Assembly (NCBI RefSeq): GCF_900111315.1
Contig: NZ_FOGU01000008.1
Span: forward strand, 124,001 to 188,000
DNA from: Tranquillimonas rosea
Lineage (GTDB): Bacteria; Pseudomonadota; Alphaproteobacteria; Rhodobacterales; Rhodobacteraceae
Direction of reading: 5' to 3'
DNA: 64,000 bases
Positions 47,473-58,430 of the stretch are shown here, piece after piece. Under the pieces are notes generated by a model, which worked only from the letters and a program-made list of their open reading frames with translations, was not told the origin of the DNA and did no database searches. Both the position numbers and the translations under genes were made by a program. Every line of letters begins with the position of its first letter. Position 1 is the stretch's first letter.

Positions 47473-48159
47473 TCAGCTGCAGATGCCGCGTGTCTCGGCT
47501 CCGTCCCATGGCAGGACGACACCCGCACGGGCCACGGTTTCCTGTCGGGCGATGTCGGGGAAGTGGGGGCGCAGCAGGTCGTAGAGCCGCTGCGTGCGCT
47601 CGCCCTCGGGGTCGAGCGCGCGGCAGCAGACATATTCCTCGACCACCGCGCCCTGCTGTTCGTAGCCGAAATCGAGAAAGCCGCGGCCGTCCAACTCGAA
47701 CAGGTAGGGATCGGCGCCGGGGTCGTGCTCTCCGGCGGCCTTGAACGGCGAATAGCCTGTTTTCTCACGGTTTTGCCACTGCCACACATGGGTCAGCTCG
47801 TGCGCCAGCAGCATCGCGTGCCAGAGCGACATCTGCTCGGGGTAGCTTTGGAGGAAGTCGCGGCGGTAGAGCGAGCGGTCGTAATAGACCCGGTCGAACA
47901 GCACCAGCGCGCCCGGTGACACGCTCACGACGGGGCCGTCGGGCGGGGGCAGGATGCGGTCCTGGCAGGCGGTGCGAGGACGAGCCGGGCGTTCCATCGA
48001 GAAGGCCGAGAGCAGCGCCGTGTCGGTCACGCGGACACGGTCGACGGCCAGCGCGTCGCCCTGCACGGTGGCGGCGAAGCGGCGCTCGGTCCCGGTCAGC
48101 GGGCGGCCGCAGGCGGCGAGGGCCAGGCAGACCGCGAACATCACAAGCCGTCTCGTCAC
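47473..48159 (-). CDS. Lipoprotein with HELTH metallopeptidase-like motif
   Basis: 228 residues from a GTG at 48159, which lies 8 nt after a GGAGGGG site. The signal VTRRLVMFAVCLALAACG has lipobox LAAC. The key feature is SLWHAMLLAHELTHVWQWQNREK: HExxH with threonine, as in gluzincin-like zinc proteases and DUF4157-type proteins. The likely third ligand may be in GAVVEEYVCCRALD. Four or more cysteines after the signal could form disulfides. The gene ends 15 bp upstream of the DUF1194 start on the same strand, so the two are an operon. Enzyme activity is not proven. Confidence 0.78.
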   Translation of the reverse strand: MTRRLVMFAVCLALAACGRPLTGTERRFAATVQGDALAVDRVRVTDTALLSAFSMERPARPRTACQDRILPPPDGPVVSVSPGALVLFDRVYYDRSLYRRDFLQSYPEQMSLWHAMLLAHELTHVWQWQNREKTGYSPFKAAGEHDPGADPYLFELDGRGFLDFGYEQQGAVVEEYVCCRALDPEGERTQRLYDLLRPHFPDIARQETVARAGVVLPWDGAETRGICS

Positions 48160-48190
48160 CCGCCGGACCCCTCCGTTTTCACGATACACA

Positions 48191-48234
48191 GGGCGTGCAC
48201 CAGGCGTGCACAGAGCGTGCACCATCCGTATGCA
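48191..48234. repeat. 11-bp direct repeats with GCGTGCAC core
   Basis: Three tandem units, GGGCGTGCACC, AGGCGTGCACA, GAGCGTGCACC, plus a degenerate fourth (ATCCGTATGCA). Period 11 bp, core GCGTGCAC, each with the palindrome GTGCAC. Located 32-75 bp upstream of the HELTH lipoprotein start, so a cooperative operator or activator site is plausible. The remainder of the 48160-48372 gap holds no gene. Confidence 0.7.
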
Positions 48235-48354
48235 CACTTGCCCCACAGGATTACCGGCCGGCCGGGGGCCGGTCAAAGGTCCGACGGGCCCCCATGGCGC
48301 GGCTATCGGTCGCTCACCCAGAGGGGCATCGTTCGCGAAATGGAAACGACCGGC

Positions 48355-48372
48355 GCCGGCCGGACGGCCGGC
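48355..48372 (-). terminator. Hairpin at the parE 3' end
   Basis: Perfect 7-bp stem GCCGGCC / GGCCGGC with loop GGAC directly after the parE stop codon. On the minus strand a short T-group follows about 10 nt later (GGTCGTTTCC). A weak intrinsic terminator. Confidence 0.45.
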
Positions 48373-50331
<1,959 letters not shown>

Positions 50332-50470
50332 GGGAGCTGCTCTTTTGTGTTTGGTGGTGTGATTGCCGGGCAGTCTAGGGCACACAGGGCGGGTAAGGGA
50401 AGGCCGGTCGCCGCCGCGTCGCACCGCCCTAGGTGCCCGCCGGGACCGGATCGCACGGAGGAGTTTGATC

Positions 50471-51370
50471 ATGCGCGTTTTCTTCACGGGTGGCAGCGGC
50501 AAGGCGGGGCGGCATGTCGCGCCCTACCTGGCCGAGGCCGGGCATCACGTCGTCAACGCGGACCTGACGCCGCTGGGCCACGAGGCCGTGGACGACCTGG
50601 AGGTGGACATCACCGACCAGGGGCAGGTCTTCGAGGCGATGACCTCTTATGGCAGCCTGGCCGAGCTGGGCACCGGGCGGGGGCCTCAGCCCTTCGACGC
50701 GGTGGTGCATTTCGCCGCGATCCCGCGGATCCTGATCCGGCCCGACGGCGAGACCTTCCGCGTCAACACGATGGGCACCTACGCGGTGATCGAGGCGGCG
50801 GTGAAGCTGGGCATCCGCAAGATCATCATCGCCTCGTCCGAGACCACCTATGGCATCTGCTTCGCCGACGGGCACCGGGTACCCGACTACCTGCCGGTGG
50901 ACGAGGAGCATCCGACGGTGCCCGAGGACAGCTATGCGATGTCGAAGGTCTGCAACGAGGCGACGGCGCGCAGCTTCCAGGCGCGGTCGGGGGCCGACAT
51001 CTACGCGCTTCGGATCAACAACGTGATGGAGCCGCATGAATACACGGAAAAATTCCCGGATTTCTTCGCGGCGCCCGAAACCCGCGAGCGCAACATCTTC
51101 GCCTATATCGACGCCCGCGACCTGGGCCAGATCGTCGATCTTTGCCTTCGGAAGGACGGCCTGGGCTACCAGGTGTTCAATGCCGCGAACGACCACCATT
51201 CGGTGCACCTGCCCACCGACGAGCTGATCCGGCGGTTCTATCCCGAGGTGCCGCTCCGCCGCGAGATGGGGCCGCGCGAGACGTTCTATTCAAACGCGAA
51301 GATCCGCGAGATGCTGGGTTTCGAGGAGGCGCATGACTGGCAGCGCTACGTCTCTCCGCCCGAGGGGTGA
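50471..51370 (+). CDS. NAD-dependent epimerase/dehydratase (extended SDR)
   Basis: 299 residues. Rossmann start MRVFFTGGSGKAGRHVAPYLAEAGH (GGxGxxG), AVVHFAAIPRI, VNTMGTYAVIEAAVKLGIRKIIIASSETTYGI (Ser/Thr site), and SYAMSKVCNEATARSF (YxxxK). The C-terminus (YIDARDLGQIVDLCLRKDG, FNAANDHHSV, FYSNAKIREMLGFEEAHDWQRY) is the sugar-nucleotide epimerase style. Substrate unknown; UDP-sugar or related. Divergent from parE with a 139-bp gap. The ATG at 50471 is 9 nt after GGAGG. Confidence 0.9.
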   Translation: MRVFFTGGSGKAGRHVAPYLAEAGHHVVNADLTPLGHEAVDDLEVDITDQGQVFEAMTSYGSLAELGTGRGPQPFDAVVHFAAIPRILIRPDGETFRVNTMGTYAVIEAAVKLGIRKIIIASSETTYGICFADGHRVPDYLPVDEEHPTVPEDSYAMSKVCNEATARSFQARSGADIYALRINNVMEPHEYTEKFPDFFAAPETRERNIFAYIDARDLGQIVDLCLRKDGLGYQVFNAANDHHSVHLPTDELIRRFYPEVPLRREMGPRETFYSNAKIREMLGFEEAHDWQRYVSPPEG

Positions 51371-51415
51371 CGCTGGCGCTTGCCGCCACGGCGGGCGGAT
51401 TGTATCGCCCGCCGC

Positions 51416-52774
51416 ATGACCCGCGCCCTGCGATCCTCCGTCTTCCGCGCCGACCTGCGCCGCGTGCTGGCCCTCGGGCTGCCGCTGATCGGCAGCCACG
51501 TGGCGCAATACGCCCTGACGCTGACCGACGCGGTGATGCTGGGGCGCTACGACGTCACCGCGCTGGCCGGCGAGACGGTGGGCGGCGCGCTGTTCTTCGT
51601 GCTGTTCATCATGGGGTCGGGCATCGCCTGGGCGGTGATGCCGATGGTGGCGCGGGCCGACGGGGCGGGCGACCCGACGCAGATGCGCCGCGCCACCCGG
51701 ATGGGGATGTGGCTGTCGGCGCTGTTCACCCTGTTCTGCGTGCCGATCTTCGTGTTCGCCACGCCGCTGATGAATGCCATCGGGCAGGAACCCGACGTGG
51801 CGGCGCTGGCGGGTGCGTATCTGGGCGTGCTGGGGGCGGGGCTGCTGCCGGCGCTTTGGGTGATGGTGCTGAAGAGCGCGCTGGCCGCACTGGAGCGCAC
51901 CCGTGTCGTGTTCTGGGTCACGCTGGCGGCGCTGCCGGTGAACGTGCTGCTGAACTGGCTGTTCATCTTCGGACCCGGCCCGCTGCCCGAGATGGGGATC
52001 CGCGGTGCGGCGCTGGGATCGCTGCTGGTGCACCTGGCCTCGTTCGCGGTGCTTGTCGTCTACGTGCGCGCCACGCTGCCCGAGCGGGCGGTCTTCGCGC
52101 GGTTCTGGCGGTTCGATGGCGAGGCCTTCGCCGCGGTGTTGCGGCTGGGCTGGCCGATCGGGCTGACGAACCTGGCGGAGGTTGGGCTGTTCTCGGCCTC
52201 TTCGGTGATGATGGGCTGGGTGGGGACGATCCCGCTGGCAGCGCACGGTATCGCGCTGCAGATCACCTCGACCGCCTTCATGGTGCATGTGGGCCTGTCG
52301 AACGTAGCCACGATCCGCGCCGGCAACGCCCTGGGCCGCGGCGACGCGGCGGGGCTGCGGCGCGGCGCGGTGGTGGTGATCGGCGTGTCGGGTGCTGCGG
52401 CGCTGGCCACGATCACGGTGTTCCTGACGCTGCCGGAGACGCTGATCTCGCTGTTCCTCGACCCCGACGAGCCGGCGCGGGCCGAGGTGCTGGCCATCGG
52501 GCGGGTGCTGCTGGCGGCGGCGGCGCTGTTCCAGCTGGTCGATGCCGCGCAGGTGCTGGCGCTGGGGCTGCTGCGGGGGGTGCAGGACACACGCGTGCCC
52601 ATGGTGATCGCGGCGATCGCCTATTGGGGCGTCGGCGCGCCCCTGGCCTGGGCGCTGGCCTTTCCGCTGGGCGTGGGCGGTGTCGGCATCTGGCTGGGCC
52701 TGGCCGGGGGGCTGGGCGTGGCCGGGGTGTTCATGATGCTGCGGTTCTGGCGCGGGCGGGCCGCGACCGGGTAG
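51416..52774 (+). CDS. MATE family efflux transporter
   Basis: 452 residues, 12 hydrophobic helices in two MatE repeats. The N-half has LALGLPLIGSHVAQYALTLTDAVMLGRYDVTALAG, and the C-half has LRLGWPIGLTNLAEVGLFSASSVMMGWVGTIPLAAHGIALQI with AVRVGNxLG-like IRAGNALGRGD. NorM-type exporter of cationic drugs coupled to Na+ or H+. The ATG at 51416 is chosen because 12 upstream codons do not look like protein. 45 bp after the epimerase gene. Confidence 0.93.
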   Translation: MTRALRSSVFRADLRRVLALGLPLIGSHVAQYALTLTDAVMLGRYDVTALAGETVGGALFFVLFIMGSGIAWAVMPMVARADGAGDPTQMRRATRMGMWLSALFTLFCVPIFVFATPLMNAIGQEPDVAALAGAYLGVLGAGLLPALWVMVLKSALAALERTRVVFWVTLAALPVNVLLNWLFIFGPGPLPEMGIRGAALGSLLVHLASFAVLVVYVRATLPERAVFARFWRFDGEAFAAVLRLGWPIGLTNLAEVGLFSASSVMMGWVGTIPLAAHGIALQITSTAFMVHVGLSNVATIRAGNALGRGDAAGLRRGAVVVIGVSGAAALATITVFLTLPETLISLFLDPDEPARAEVLAIGRVLLAAAALFQLVDAAQVLALGLLRGVQDTRVPMVIAAIAYWGVGAPLAWALAFPLGVGGVGIWLGLAGGLGVAGVFMMLRFWRGRAATG

Positions 52775-52871
52775 GGGGCGGCGCCGACCTCGGGCCCCGG
52801 CGGGCCCTCGGCCGGCGCCCCGCGCCCCTGGCGCGGTGCCTCCGGCGGGGATATTTCACGGCAGAAGAAGG
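52773..52871. repeat. Convergent-gene 3' element, copy 3
   Basis: A long imperfect GC inverted repeat (52773-52822), a perfect 6-bp hairpin CGCGCC-CCT-GGCGCG (52821-52835), then GTGCCTCCGGCGGGGATATTT and a purine tail GCAGAAGAAGG, ending 5 nt before the truA stop codon. The CCTCCGGCGGGGATATTT core is identical to copy 1 (326-344). Confidence 0.6.
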
Positions 52872-52876
52872 GGGCG

Positions 52877-53644
52877 TCAGGCGAAGGGGTCCTGCGGGTA
52901 GCCGACGCCGGTGAGGTAGAGGCCGTGCGGCGGGGCGACCGGACCGCAGGCGGCGCGGTCGCGGGCGGCCAGGGCGGTGGCGACGGCGTCGGGCGGCCAG
53001 GCGCCGGTGCCGACGCGTTCCAGCGTGCCGACGAAGCTGCGGACCTGGTTGTGCAGGAAGGAGCGGGCGCGGAAGGTGAGCCGGATCTCTGTGCCGTGGT
53101 CGGTTTCGGAGGCCGTGACCGCGGCAGCGTCGAGGGTCTTGAGCGGCGATTTCGCCTGGCACATCGACGAGCGGAACGTGGTGAAGTCGTGGTGGCCCAC
53201 GAGATGCGCCGCCGCCTGCTGCATCGCGGCCGCGTCGAGCGGCTGGCGCAGCTGCCAGACCAGGCCCGCGAGATGGGTCTGGGGCGCGCGCCGCACGACG
53301 ATCCGGTAGAGGTAGCGCCGCTCGACCGCGGAGAACCGGGCATGCCACTCGTCTGCGACGCGGGCGGCGGCGGTGATCGCCACCGGTGCGGGCTTGAGAT
53401 GGTAGTTCAGCGCCTCGGACAGGCGGAACGGGTCCCAGTCGCGGGCGAGGTCGCACTGGGCCACCTGTCCCAGCGCGTGGACGCCCGCATCGGTGCGGCC
53501 GGCCGCGGCGACGGAGGGCACGTCGGCTTCGAGCCGGGCGAGCGCGGCCTCGAGCGCGCCCTGCACCGAGGGGCGGTCGGCCTGGCGCTGCCAGCCGGAG
53601 AACGGGGCGCCGTCGTATTCGACCCTGAGAGCGTAGCGGGGCAT
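52877..53644 (-). CDS. truA: tRNA pseudouridine synthase A
   Basis: 255 residues. It isomerises uridines 38-40 in the anticodon arm of tRNAs. The first strand is [35 protein letters not shown]. The catalytic aspartate sits in [16 protein letters not shown]. Further motifs are [31 protein letters not shown], and [21 protein letters not shown]. Normal length. Convergent with the MATE pump across repeat copy 3 and divergent from ycjX. Confidence 0.96.
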   Translation of the reverse strand: MPRYALRVEYDGAPFSGWQRQADRPSVQGALEAALARLEADVPSVAAAGRTDAGVHALGQVAQCDLARDWDPFRLSEALNYHLKPAPVAITAAARVADEWHARFSAVERRYLYRIVVRRAPQTHLAGLVWQLRQPLDAAAMQQAAAHLVGHHDFTTFRSSMCQAKSPLKTLDAAAVTASETDHGTEIRLTFRARSFLHNQVRSFVGTLERVGTGAWPPDAVATALAARDRAACGPVAPPHGLYLTGVGYPQDPFA

Positions 53645-53754
53645 GGCGCGAGGGCTTAGCGCCGGGCGGCGCGATGCGCAATCGGCACCGGGGCACTGGA
53701 AGGCGGGCGGGCTGGGCTTTATGTGCGACACACGAGGTGACGGAGAGGACCGGC

Positions 53755-55167
53755 GTGATCCTGGGAGATATCGCAGACGGACTGACCCGCGGCGTGGGCC
53801 GGATCGGCGGCACCGTGTCGGAGGCGTTCTTCGAGCCGGTGGTGCGGCTGGGCGTGACCGGCCTGAGCCGTGCGGGGAAGACGGTGTTCATCACCTCGCT
53901 CGTGGCCAACCTGCTGAACCGGCAGCGGATGCCGGGGCTGTCCGCCGCCGCCGAGGGGCGGATCCGGGCGGCCTATCTGCAGCCGCAGCCCGACGACACG
54001 CTGCCGCGCTTTCCGTTCGAGGATCACCTGGCCGCCCTGACCGGGCCGGCGCCCTACTGGCCGGACGGCACGCGGGGGATCAGCGAACTGCGGCTGTCGC
54101 TGCGGTTGCAGGCGGGCGGCTTCTTCGGCGGGATGCAGGGGCCGCGGACGCTGCATCTCGACATCGTGGATTATCCCGGCGAGTGGCTGCTGGATCTCGG
54201 GCTGATCGAGAAGAGCTATGATCAATGGTCCGAGGAGATGCTGCGCCGGATCGAGAACCGGCCCCAGGCGCAGGATTTCCTGGCCCGCGCCCATGCCACC
54301 GACGGCGACGCCGCGCTCGACGAAGGCACGGCGCGGGGGCTGGCCGAGAGCTTTACCGCCTATCTGCGCGCGGCGCGGGCGGCGGGGTTTTCCGACTGCA
54401 CGCCGGGGCGGTTCCTGCTGCCGGGGGACATGGCGGGCTCTCCCGTGCTGACCTTTGCGCCGCTGCCGGGGACGGGGCGCCGGCGCGGCTCGCTCCGGCG
54501 CGAGTTCGAGCGCCGCTACGACGCCTACCGGCGCGAGGTGGTGGGGCCGTTCTTCCGGGACCATTTCGCGCGGATCGACCGGCAGGTCGTGCTGGTGGAC
54601 GCGCTGGGTGCGATCCATTCGGGGCCGCAGGCGGTCGAGGACCTGCGGGTGGCGATGGCCGACATCCTGGGCGCCTTCCGTCCCGGGCGGAACGCGTTTC
54701 TCAGCCGCATCCTGCAGGGCAAGCGGGTCGAGCGTATCCTCTTTGCCGCGACCAAGGCCGACCACCTGCACCATGTCCAGCATCCGCGCCTGACGTCGAT
54801 CATGGAGGCGCTGGTCGCCGACGCGCGGGCGCGGGCCGATTTCGCCGGAGCGCGCACCGAGGCCATGGCGATCGCCGCGCTCCGGGCCACGACCGAGGAC
54901 AGCGTCACCCACGAGGGGCGCGAGCTGGCGGTGGTGCGGGGGCTTCTGAACGGGTCCAAGCGGTCGGCGGCGTTTCATCCCGGCGACCTGCCGGAGGATC
55001 CCGCGCGGCTGCTGACGCCGGCGCGGCAGGGCGAGCAGGCCTGGCTCGACGGCGATTATGCCGCGATGGATTTCGCCCCGCAGCCCGCCGTTCTTAAGCC
55101 GGGCGAGGGGCCGCCGCATATCCGGCTGGATCGGGCGGCGCAGTTCCTGTTCGGGGACCGGCTGTGA
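53755..55167 (+). CDS. ycjX: YcjX-family P-loop GTPase-like stress protein (DUF463)
   Basis: 470 residues. A P-loop GLSRAGKT (residues 36-43) with a DUF463 frame: [28 protein letters not shown] (switch-like DxxG), [39 protein letters not shown], and [19 protein letters not shown]. The TKAD part is like the G4 motif of GTPases. The C-terminal [12 protein letters not shown] closes the family. The GTG at 53755 follows GGAGAGG; in-frame upstream sequence does not look like protein. Forms an operon with ycjF; in E. coli these respond to envelope stress with psp genes, which are not seen here. Confidence 0.92.
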   Translation: MILGDIADGLTRGVGRIGGTVSEAFFEPVVRLGVTGLSRAGKTVFITSLVANLLNRQRMPGLSAAAEGRIRAAYLQPQPDDTLPRFPFEDHLAALTGPAPYWPDGTRGISELRLSLRLQAGGFFGGMQGPRTLHLDIVDYPGEWLLDLGLIEKSYDQWSEEMLRRIENRPQAQDFLARAHATDGDAALDEGTARGLAESFTAYLRAARAAGFSDCTPGRFLLPGDMAGSPVLTFAPLPGTGRRRGSLRREFERRYDAYRREVVGPFFRDHFARIDRQVVLVDALGAIHSGPQAVEDLRVAMADILGAFRPGRNAFLSRILQGKRVERILFAATKADHLHHVQHPRLTSIMEALVADARARADFAGARTEAMAIAALRATTEDSVTHEGRELAVVRGLLNGSKRSAAFHPGDLPEDPARLLTPARQGEQAWLDGDYAAMDFAPQPAVLKPGEGPPHIRLDRAAQFLFGDRL

Positions 55168-55201
55168 GCCGGCGCCCCCACGCCACGGGGAGGGCGGCCC
55201 G

Positions 55202-56203
55202 ATGAGCGAGCGGCGGTCCGGTCCGGTCCTGATCGAGGACGAGACCCGCGAGGGTCTGAGCCCGGCCGAGGCCCCGCCCGTGCCCGACGCCGAGCAGGAG
55301 ACCCCGCGCGGGCAGGCGATGCAGACCGTCGCGGTGCTGGCCGGGCGGCGGCGCTCGGCTCTGTCGCAGTGGTTCTGGCGCATCCTCGGGGCGCTGGTGG
55401 CGTTCGCCGTCTCGGTGCTGGGCTGGCAGGCGGTGACGGCGCTTCTGGCCGCGCATCCGGTCCTTGGCTGGACGGCGGCGGTGCTGACCGGGGCGCTGCT
55501 GCTGGTGCTGCTGCTGATCGCGCTCAAGGAGATCGCGGCGCTGGCGCGGCTGTCGAAGCTGGACCACCTGCGGCGCGGGGCCGAGGCGGCGCAGACGGCG
55601 AACGACCTGGGCGCGGCGCGCAAGGCCGTGGCCGAGTTGTCGCGGGTCTATTCCGACCGGGATGCCCTGAAATGGGGCCGGCAGCGCCTGGCGGACCGCA
55701 CGGGCGACATGTTCGACGCCGACGCGATGCTGGCGCTGGCCGAGGGCGAGCTGCTGGCGCCCCTGGACGCCGCCGCCCGCGCCGAGATCGAGACCGCAGC
55801 GCGGCAGGTGGCCACCGTGACGGCGGTGGTGCCACTGGCGCTGGCGGATGTCGCGATGGCGCTGACCGCCAACCTGCGCATGATTCGCCGCATCGCCGAG
55901 ATCTATGGCGGTCGCGGCGGCACCCTGGGCAGCTGGCGGCTGACACGTGCGGTGATGACGCATCTGGTGGCGACCGGCGCCGTGGCGGTGGGCGACGACC
56001 TGATCCAATCGGTCGCGGGCGGCAGCCTGCTGAGCCGCGTGTCGCGGCGTTTCGGCGAGGGAATCGTCAACGGAGCGCTGACCGCGCGGGTGGGCGTCGC
56101 CGCGATGGAGGTGTGCCGGCCGCTGCCCTTTGCGGCGCGGACCCGCCCCTCGGTCAGCGCCATCGTGCGGCGGGCGTTGACGGGGCTCTTCGGACAGGAC
56201 TAG
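55202..56203 (+). CDS. ycjF: YcjF-family membrane protein (TIGR01620/DUF697)
   Basis: 333 residues. An acidic N-terminal tail (RSGPVLIEDETREGLSPAEAPPVPDAEQE) is followed by two transmembrane helices (about 58-80 and 86-108) and a cytosolic helical domain with DVAMALTANLRMIRRIAEIYGGRGGTLGSWRLTRAVMTHL, the DUF697 signature. The C-terminus has NGALTARVGVAAMEVCRPLPF. Pairs with YcjX 34 bp upstream. Function not known beyond stress association. Confidence 0.9.
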   Translation: MSERRSGPVLIEDETREGLSPAEAPPVPDAEQETPRGQAMQTVAVLAGRRRSALSQWFWRILGALVAFAVSVLGWQAVTALLAAHPVLGWTAAVLTGALLLVLLLIALKEIAALARLSKLDHLRRGAEAAQTANDLGAARKAVAELSRVYSDRDALKWGRQRLADRTGDMFDADAMLALAEGELLAPLDAAARAEIETAARQVATVTAVVPLALADVAMALTANLRMIRRIAEIYGGRGGTLGSWRLTRAVMTHLVATGAVAVGDDLIQSVAGGSLLSRVSRRFGEGIVNGALTARVGVAAMEVCRPLPFAARTRPSVSAIVRRALTGLFGQD

Positions 56204-56262
56204 GCCGGAGGGGTCCGGAACCCCGCGCCGCGGGGCGGCATTGGGCGAGCGGGGGACGCAGC

Positions 56263-56925
56263 ATGGCGGAAAAACGGCGCTCTTTCGCGGTGATCGGACT
56301 GGGCAGCTTCGGCGCCACGATCGCGCGCGACCTGGTGAAGTTCGGGGATTACGTGATCGGCGTCGACATCGACGAGCGCCGGGTCAACGCGGTGGCGGAT
56401 GACATCTCGGAAGCGGTGATCCTGGACGCGCGCGATGAGACCGCGCTGCGCGAGGCGGGCATCGCCGAATGCGAGGTGGCGATGATCGCCATCGGCGACG
56501 ACCTCGAGGCCAACGTCATGGCCGCGATCAACGCCCGGATGATGGGCATCAAGACCGTCTGGGCTAAGGCCGCGAACCGCAACCACCACCGCATCCTGAC
56601 CAAGATCGGCGCCGACCGGGTGATCCAGCCCGAGACCGAGGTGGGGGCGACCACGGCGGAGATGCTGCACAATCCGGCCGTGCGGGACTTCGTCGCGATC
56701 GGCAACGGGCTGCATGTCGTGAACATCATCATCCCCGAGCGGCGGGACGGCACCGCGGTGTCCGAGTTCGACCTGATGAACCGGTTCGACATCCGCCTGC
56801 TCGGGGTGATGCGCGGCACCAAGTTCCTGGGCGACGGAAGCGAGGACGTGGATCTGGAGGAGGGCGACAGGATGCTGCTGCTCGGCCGTCGCGCGGCGCT
56901 GCGCGACTTCGGCGCGACGCTGTGA
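56263..56925 (+). CDS. trkA: TrkA/KtrA-type potassium uptake regulatory subunit
   Basis: 220 residues of an RCK_N plus RCK_C protein. The NAD(H)/ATP-binding turn is FAVIGLGSFGATIARDLVKFG (GxGxxG near residue 12), then GVDIDERRVNAVADDISEAVILDARDE and MIAIGDDLEANVMAAINARMMG. RCK_C starts at about 140 with ISIPERxDGTAVSEF-like IIIPERRDGTAVSEFDL. Cytosolic ring subunit that gates the TrkH/KtrB channel, as in KtrAB/TrkAH. The stop overlaps the trkH GTG start (GTGA). Confidence 0.94.
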   Translation: MAEKRRSFAVIGLGSFGATIARDLVKFGDYVIGVDIDERRVNAVADDISEAVILDARDETALREAGIAECEVAMIAIGDDLEANVMAAINARMMGIKTVWAKAANRNHHRILTKIGADRVIQPETEVGATTAEMLHNPAVRDFVAIGNGLHVVNIIIPERRDGTAVSEFDLMNRFDIRLLGVMRGTKFLGDGSEDVDLEEGDRMLLLGRRAALRDFGATL

Positions 56926-58253
56926 GCCCTTCGCTCGACCGATCTCCGTGGGACATACCGCCGCCGTTGCTGCTTGCGCTGGTCTATCTCGCGATGATCG
57001 TCGTGGGCTCGCTGGTGCTGTGGCTGCCCTGGGCCCATGGCGGCGACGTGGGGCTGGGCGACGCGGCCTTCACCGCGACCTCGGCGATCACGGTGACGGG
57101 GTTGACCGTGGTGACGACGGGCGACGATTTCACCGTCTTCGGGCAGGTGGTCATCGCGCTGTTGATCCAGCTCGGCGGGCTGGGGATCATGACCTTCGCG
57201 GCGCTGCTCCTGAGCGCCATCGGCGTGCCGATCTCGCTGCCGCAGCAGATGGTGCTGCGCGCGGACCTCAACCAGACCTCGATCCGCAACCTCGCGCTGC
57301 TGGCCCGTCGGGTGCTGTATGTCGCGCTGGCTTGCGAGATCGTGGGGGCGGCGGTGCTGGCGACCGTCTTCGTCCCCGAGGCGGGGTGGGCGCACGGCCT
57401 GTGGCAGGCGGTGTTCCACGCGGTGTCGGGGTTCAACAACGCGGGGTTCTCTCTCTTTCCCGACAGCCTGATGGGGTTCGCGGGCGATCCGCGGATCGGG
57501 CTGACGCTGCTGGTGCTGTTCGTGATCGGCGGGCTCGGCTTCGTCGTCATGTCCGAGCTGATCGAGTTTCGCCGCTGGTCGCTGCTGTCGCTGCACGCCA
57601 AGCTGATGCTGGCGGGCACGGTGTCGCTGGCGCTGCTGGGCTGGATCGGCTTCGGCGTGCTGGAATGGAGCAATCCCGACACGCTGGGCCCGCTGAGCCT
57701 GTGGTCCAAGGTACAGACCAGCCTGTTCCAGGGGCTGACGCCGCGCACGGCGGGGTTCAACAGCATCGACATGGCGGCGATCAACGACGCGACGGCGCTG
57801 CTCTTGATGGGGCTGATGTTCATCGGCGGCGGCAGCGCCTCGACTGCGGGCGGGATCAAGGTGACGACGTTCATCGTGGCGGTGCTGGCCACCATCGCGT
57901 TCTTCCGCCAGAGCCGGAACCTGCGCGCCTTCGGGCGGTCGATCGGGATCGAGACCGTGCTGAAGGTGCTGGCGGTGTTCACCATCAGCCTGTCGCTGAT
58001 CTTCGTGTCGACCTTCGCGCTGTCGCTCGACAGCGGCTCGCCCTTCCTGCACGTCGCATTCGAGGCGGTCTCGGCCTTCGGCACGGTCGGGCTGTCTATG
58101 GGGGCCACGCCCGAGCTGGACGCGTTCGGCCGGATCGTCCTGTGCGTGACGATGTTCCTGGGCCGCATCGGTCCGCTGACGCTGGGCTTCTTCCTGGCCA
58201 GCCGGACCTCGGCGCTGATCCGGTATCCCGAGGGGCGGATCTATATCGGCTGA
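56922..58253 (+). CDS. trkH: TrkH/KtrB-type potassium uptake channel subunit
   Basis: 443 residues, with four M1-P-M2 repeats. The four selectivity-filter-type sequences are TSAITVTGLTVVT, AVSGFNNAGFSLF, LTPRTAGFNSID and AVSAFGTVGLSMG, with a glycine at each ion site. Between repeats 3 and 4 the family has an intramembrane loop, here around GGGSASTAGGIKVTT. K+ entry coupled to Na+ or H+ gradient, gated by TrkA. Starts at a GTG that overlaps the trkA stop. K+ and betaine uptake together fit salt adaptation. Confidence 0.94.
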   Translation: MSPSLDRSPWDIPPPLLLALVYLAMIVVGSLVLWLPWAHGGDVGLGDAAFTATSAITVTGLTVVTTGDDFTVFGQVVIALLIQLGGLGIMTFAALLLSAIGVPISLPQQMVLRADLNQTSIRNLALLARRVLYVALACEIVGAAVLATVFVPEAGWAHGLWQAVFHAVSGFNNAGFSLFPDSLMGFAGDPRIGLTLLVLFVIGGLGFVVMSELIEFRRWSLLSLHAKLMLAGTVSLALLGWIGFGVLEWSNPDTLGPLSLWSKVQTSLFQGLTPRTAGFNSIDMAAINDATALLLMGLMFIGGGSASTAGGIKVTTFIVAVLATIAFFRQSRNLRAFGRSIGIETVLKVLAVFTISLSLIFVSTFALSLDSGSPFLHVAFEAVSAFGTVGLSMGATPELDAFGRIVLCVTMFLGRIGPLTLGFFLASRTSALIRYPEGRIYIG

Positions 58254-58430
58254 GGGCGCACCTTTACCCTGCCGGACGGCGGGCCTATAAGCGCCGGCAA
58301 GATGGCCTTTCATGCGATACACCGGCGAATTAGCGGCCCGGCGCTCTGACTGCGGAGCGGCCGGGACAATGGCGTCGATTGCCGCGCCGACCTTCACGCC
58401 CTTTCCATCTCCAGCCTGAGGATTCCCCTC

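Noticed and set aside
44729-47509. Open minus-strand frame of 926 codons across lolD and the RTX gene
   Set aside because: Shadow of lolD, the 27-bp repeats and the DUF1194 gene in another frame; no ribosome site or domain.
58254-58430. Leader of ileS as a T-box riboswitch
   Set aside because: No T-box sequence or specifier stem is visible and T-boxes are not expected in this class; only short GC-rich inverted repeats are seen.
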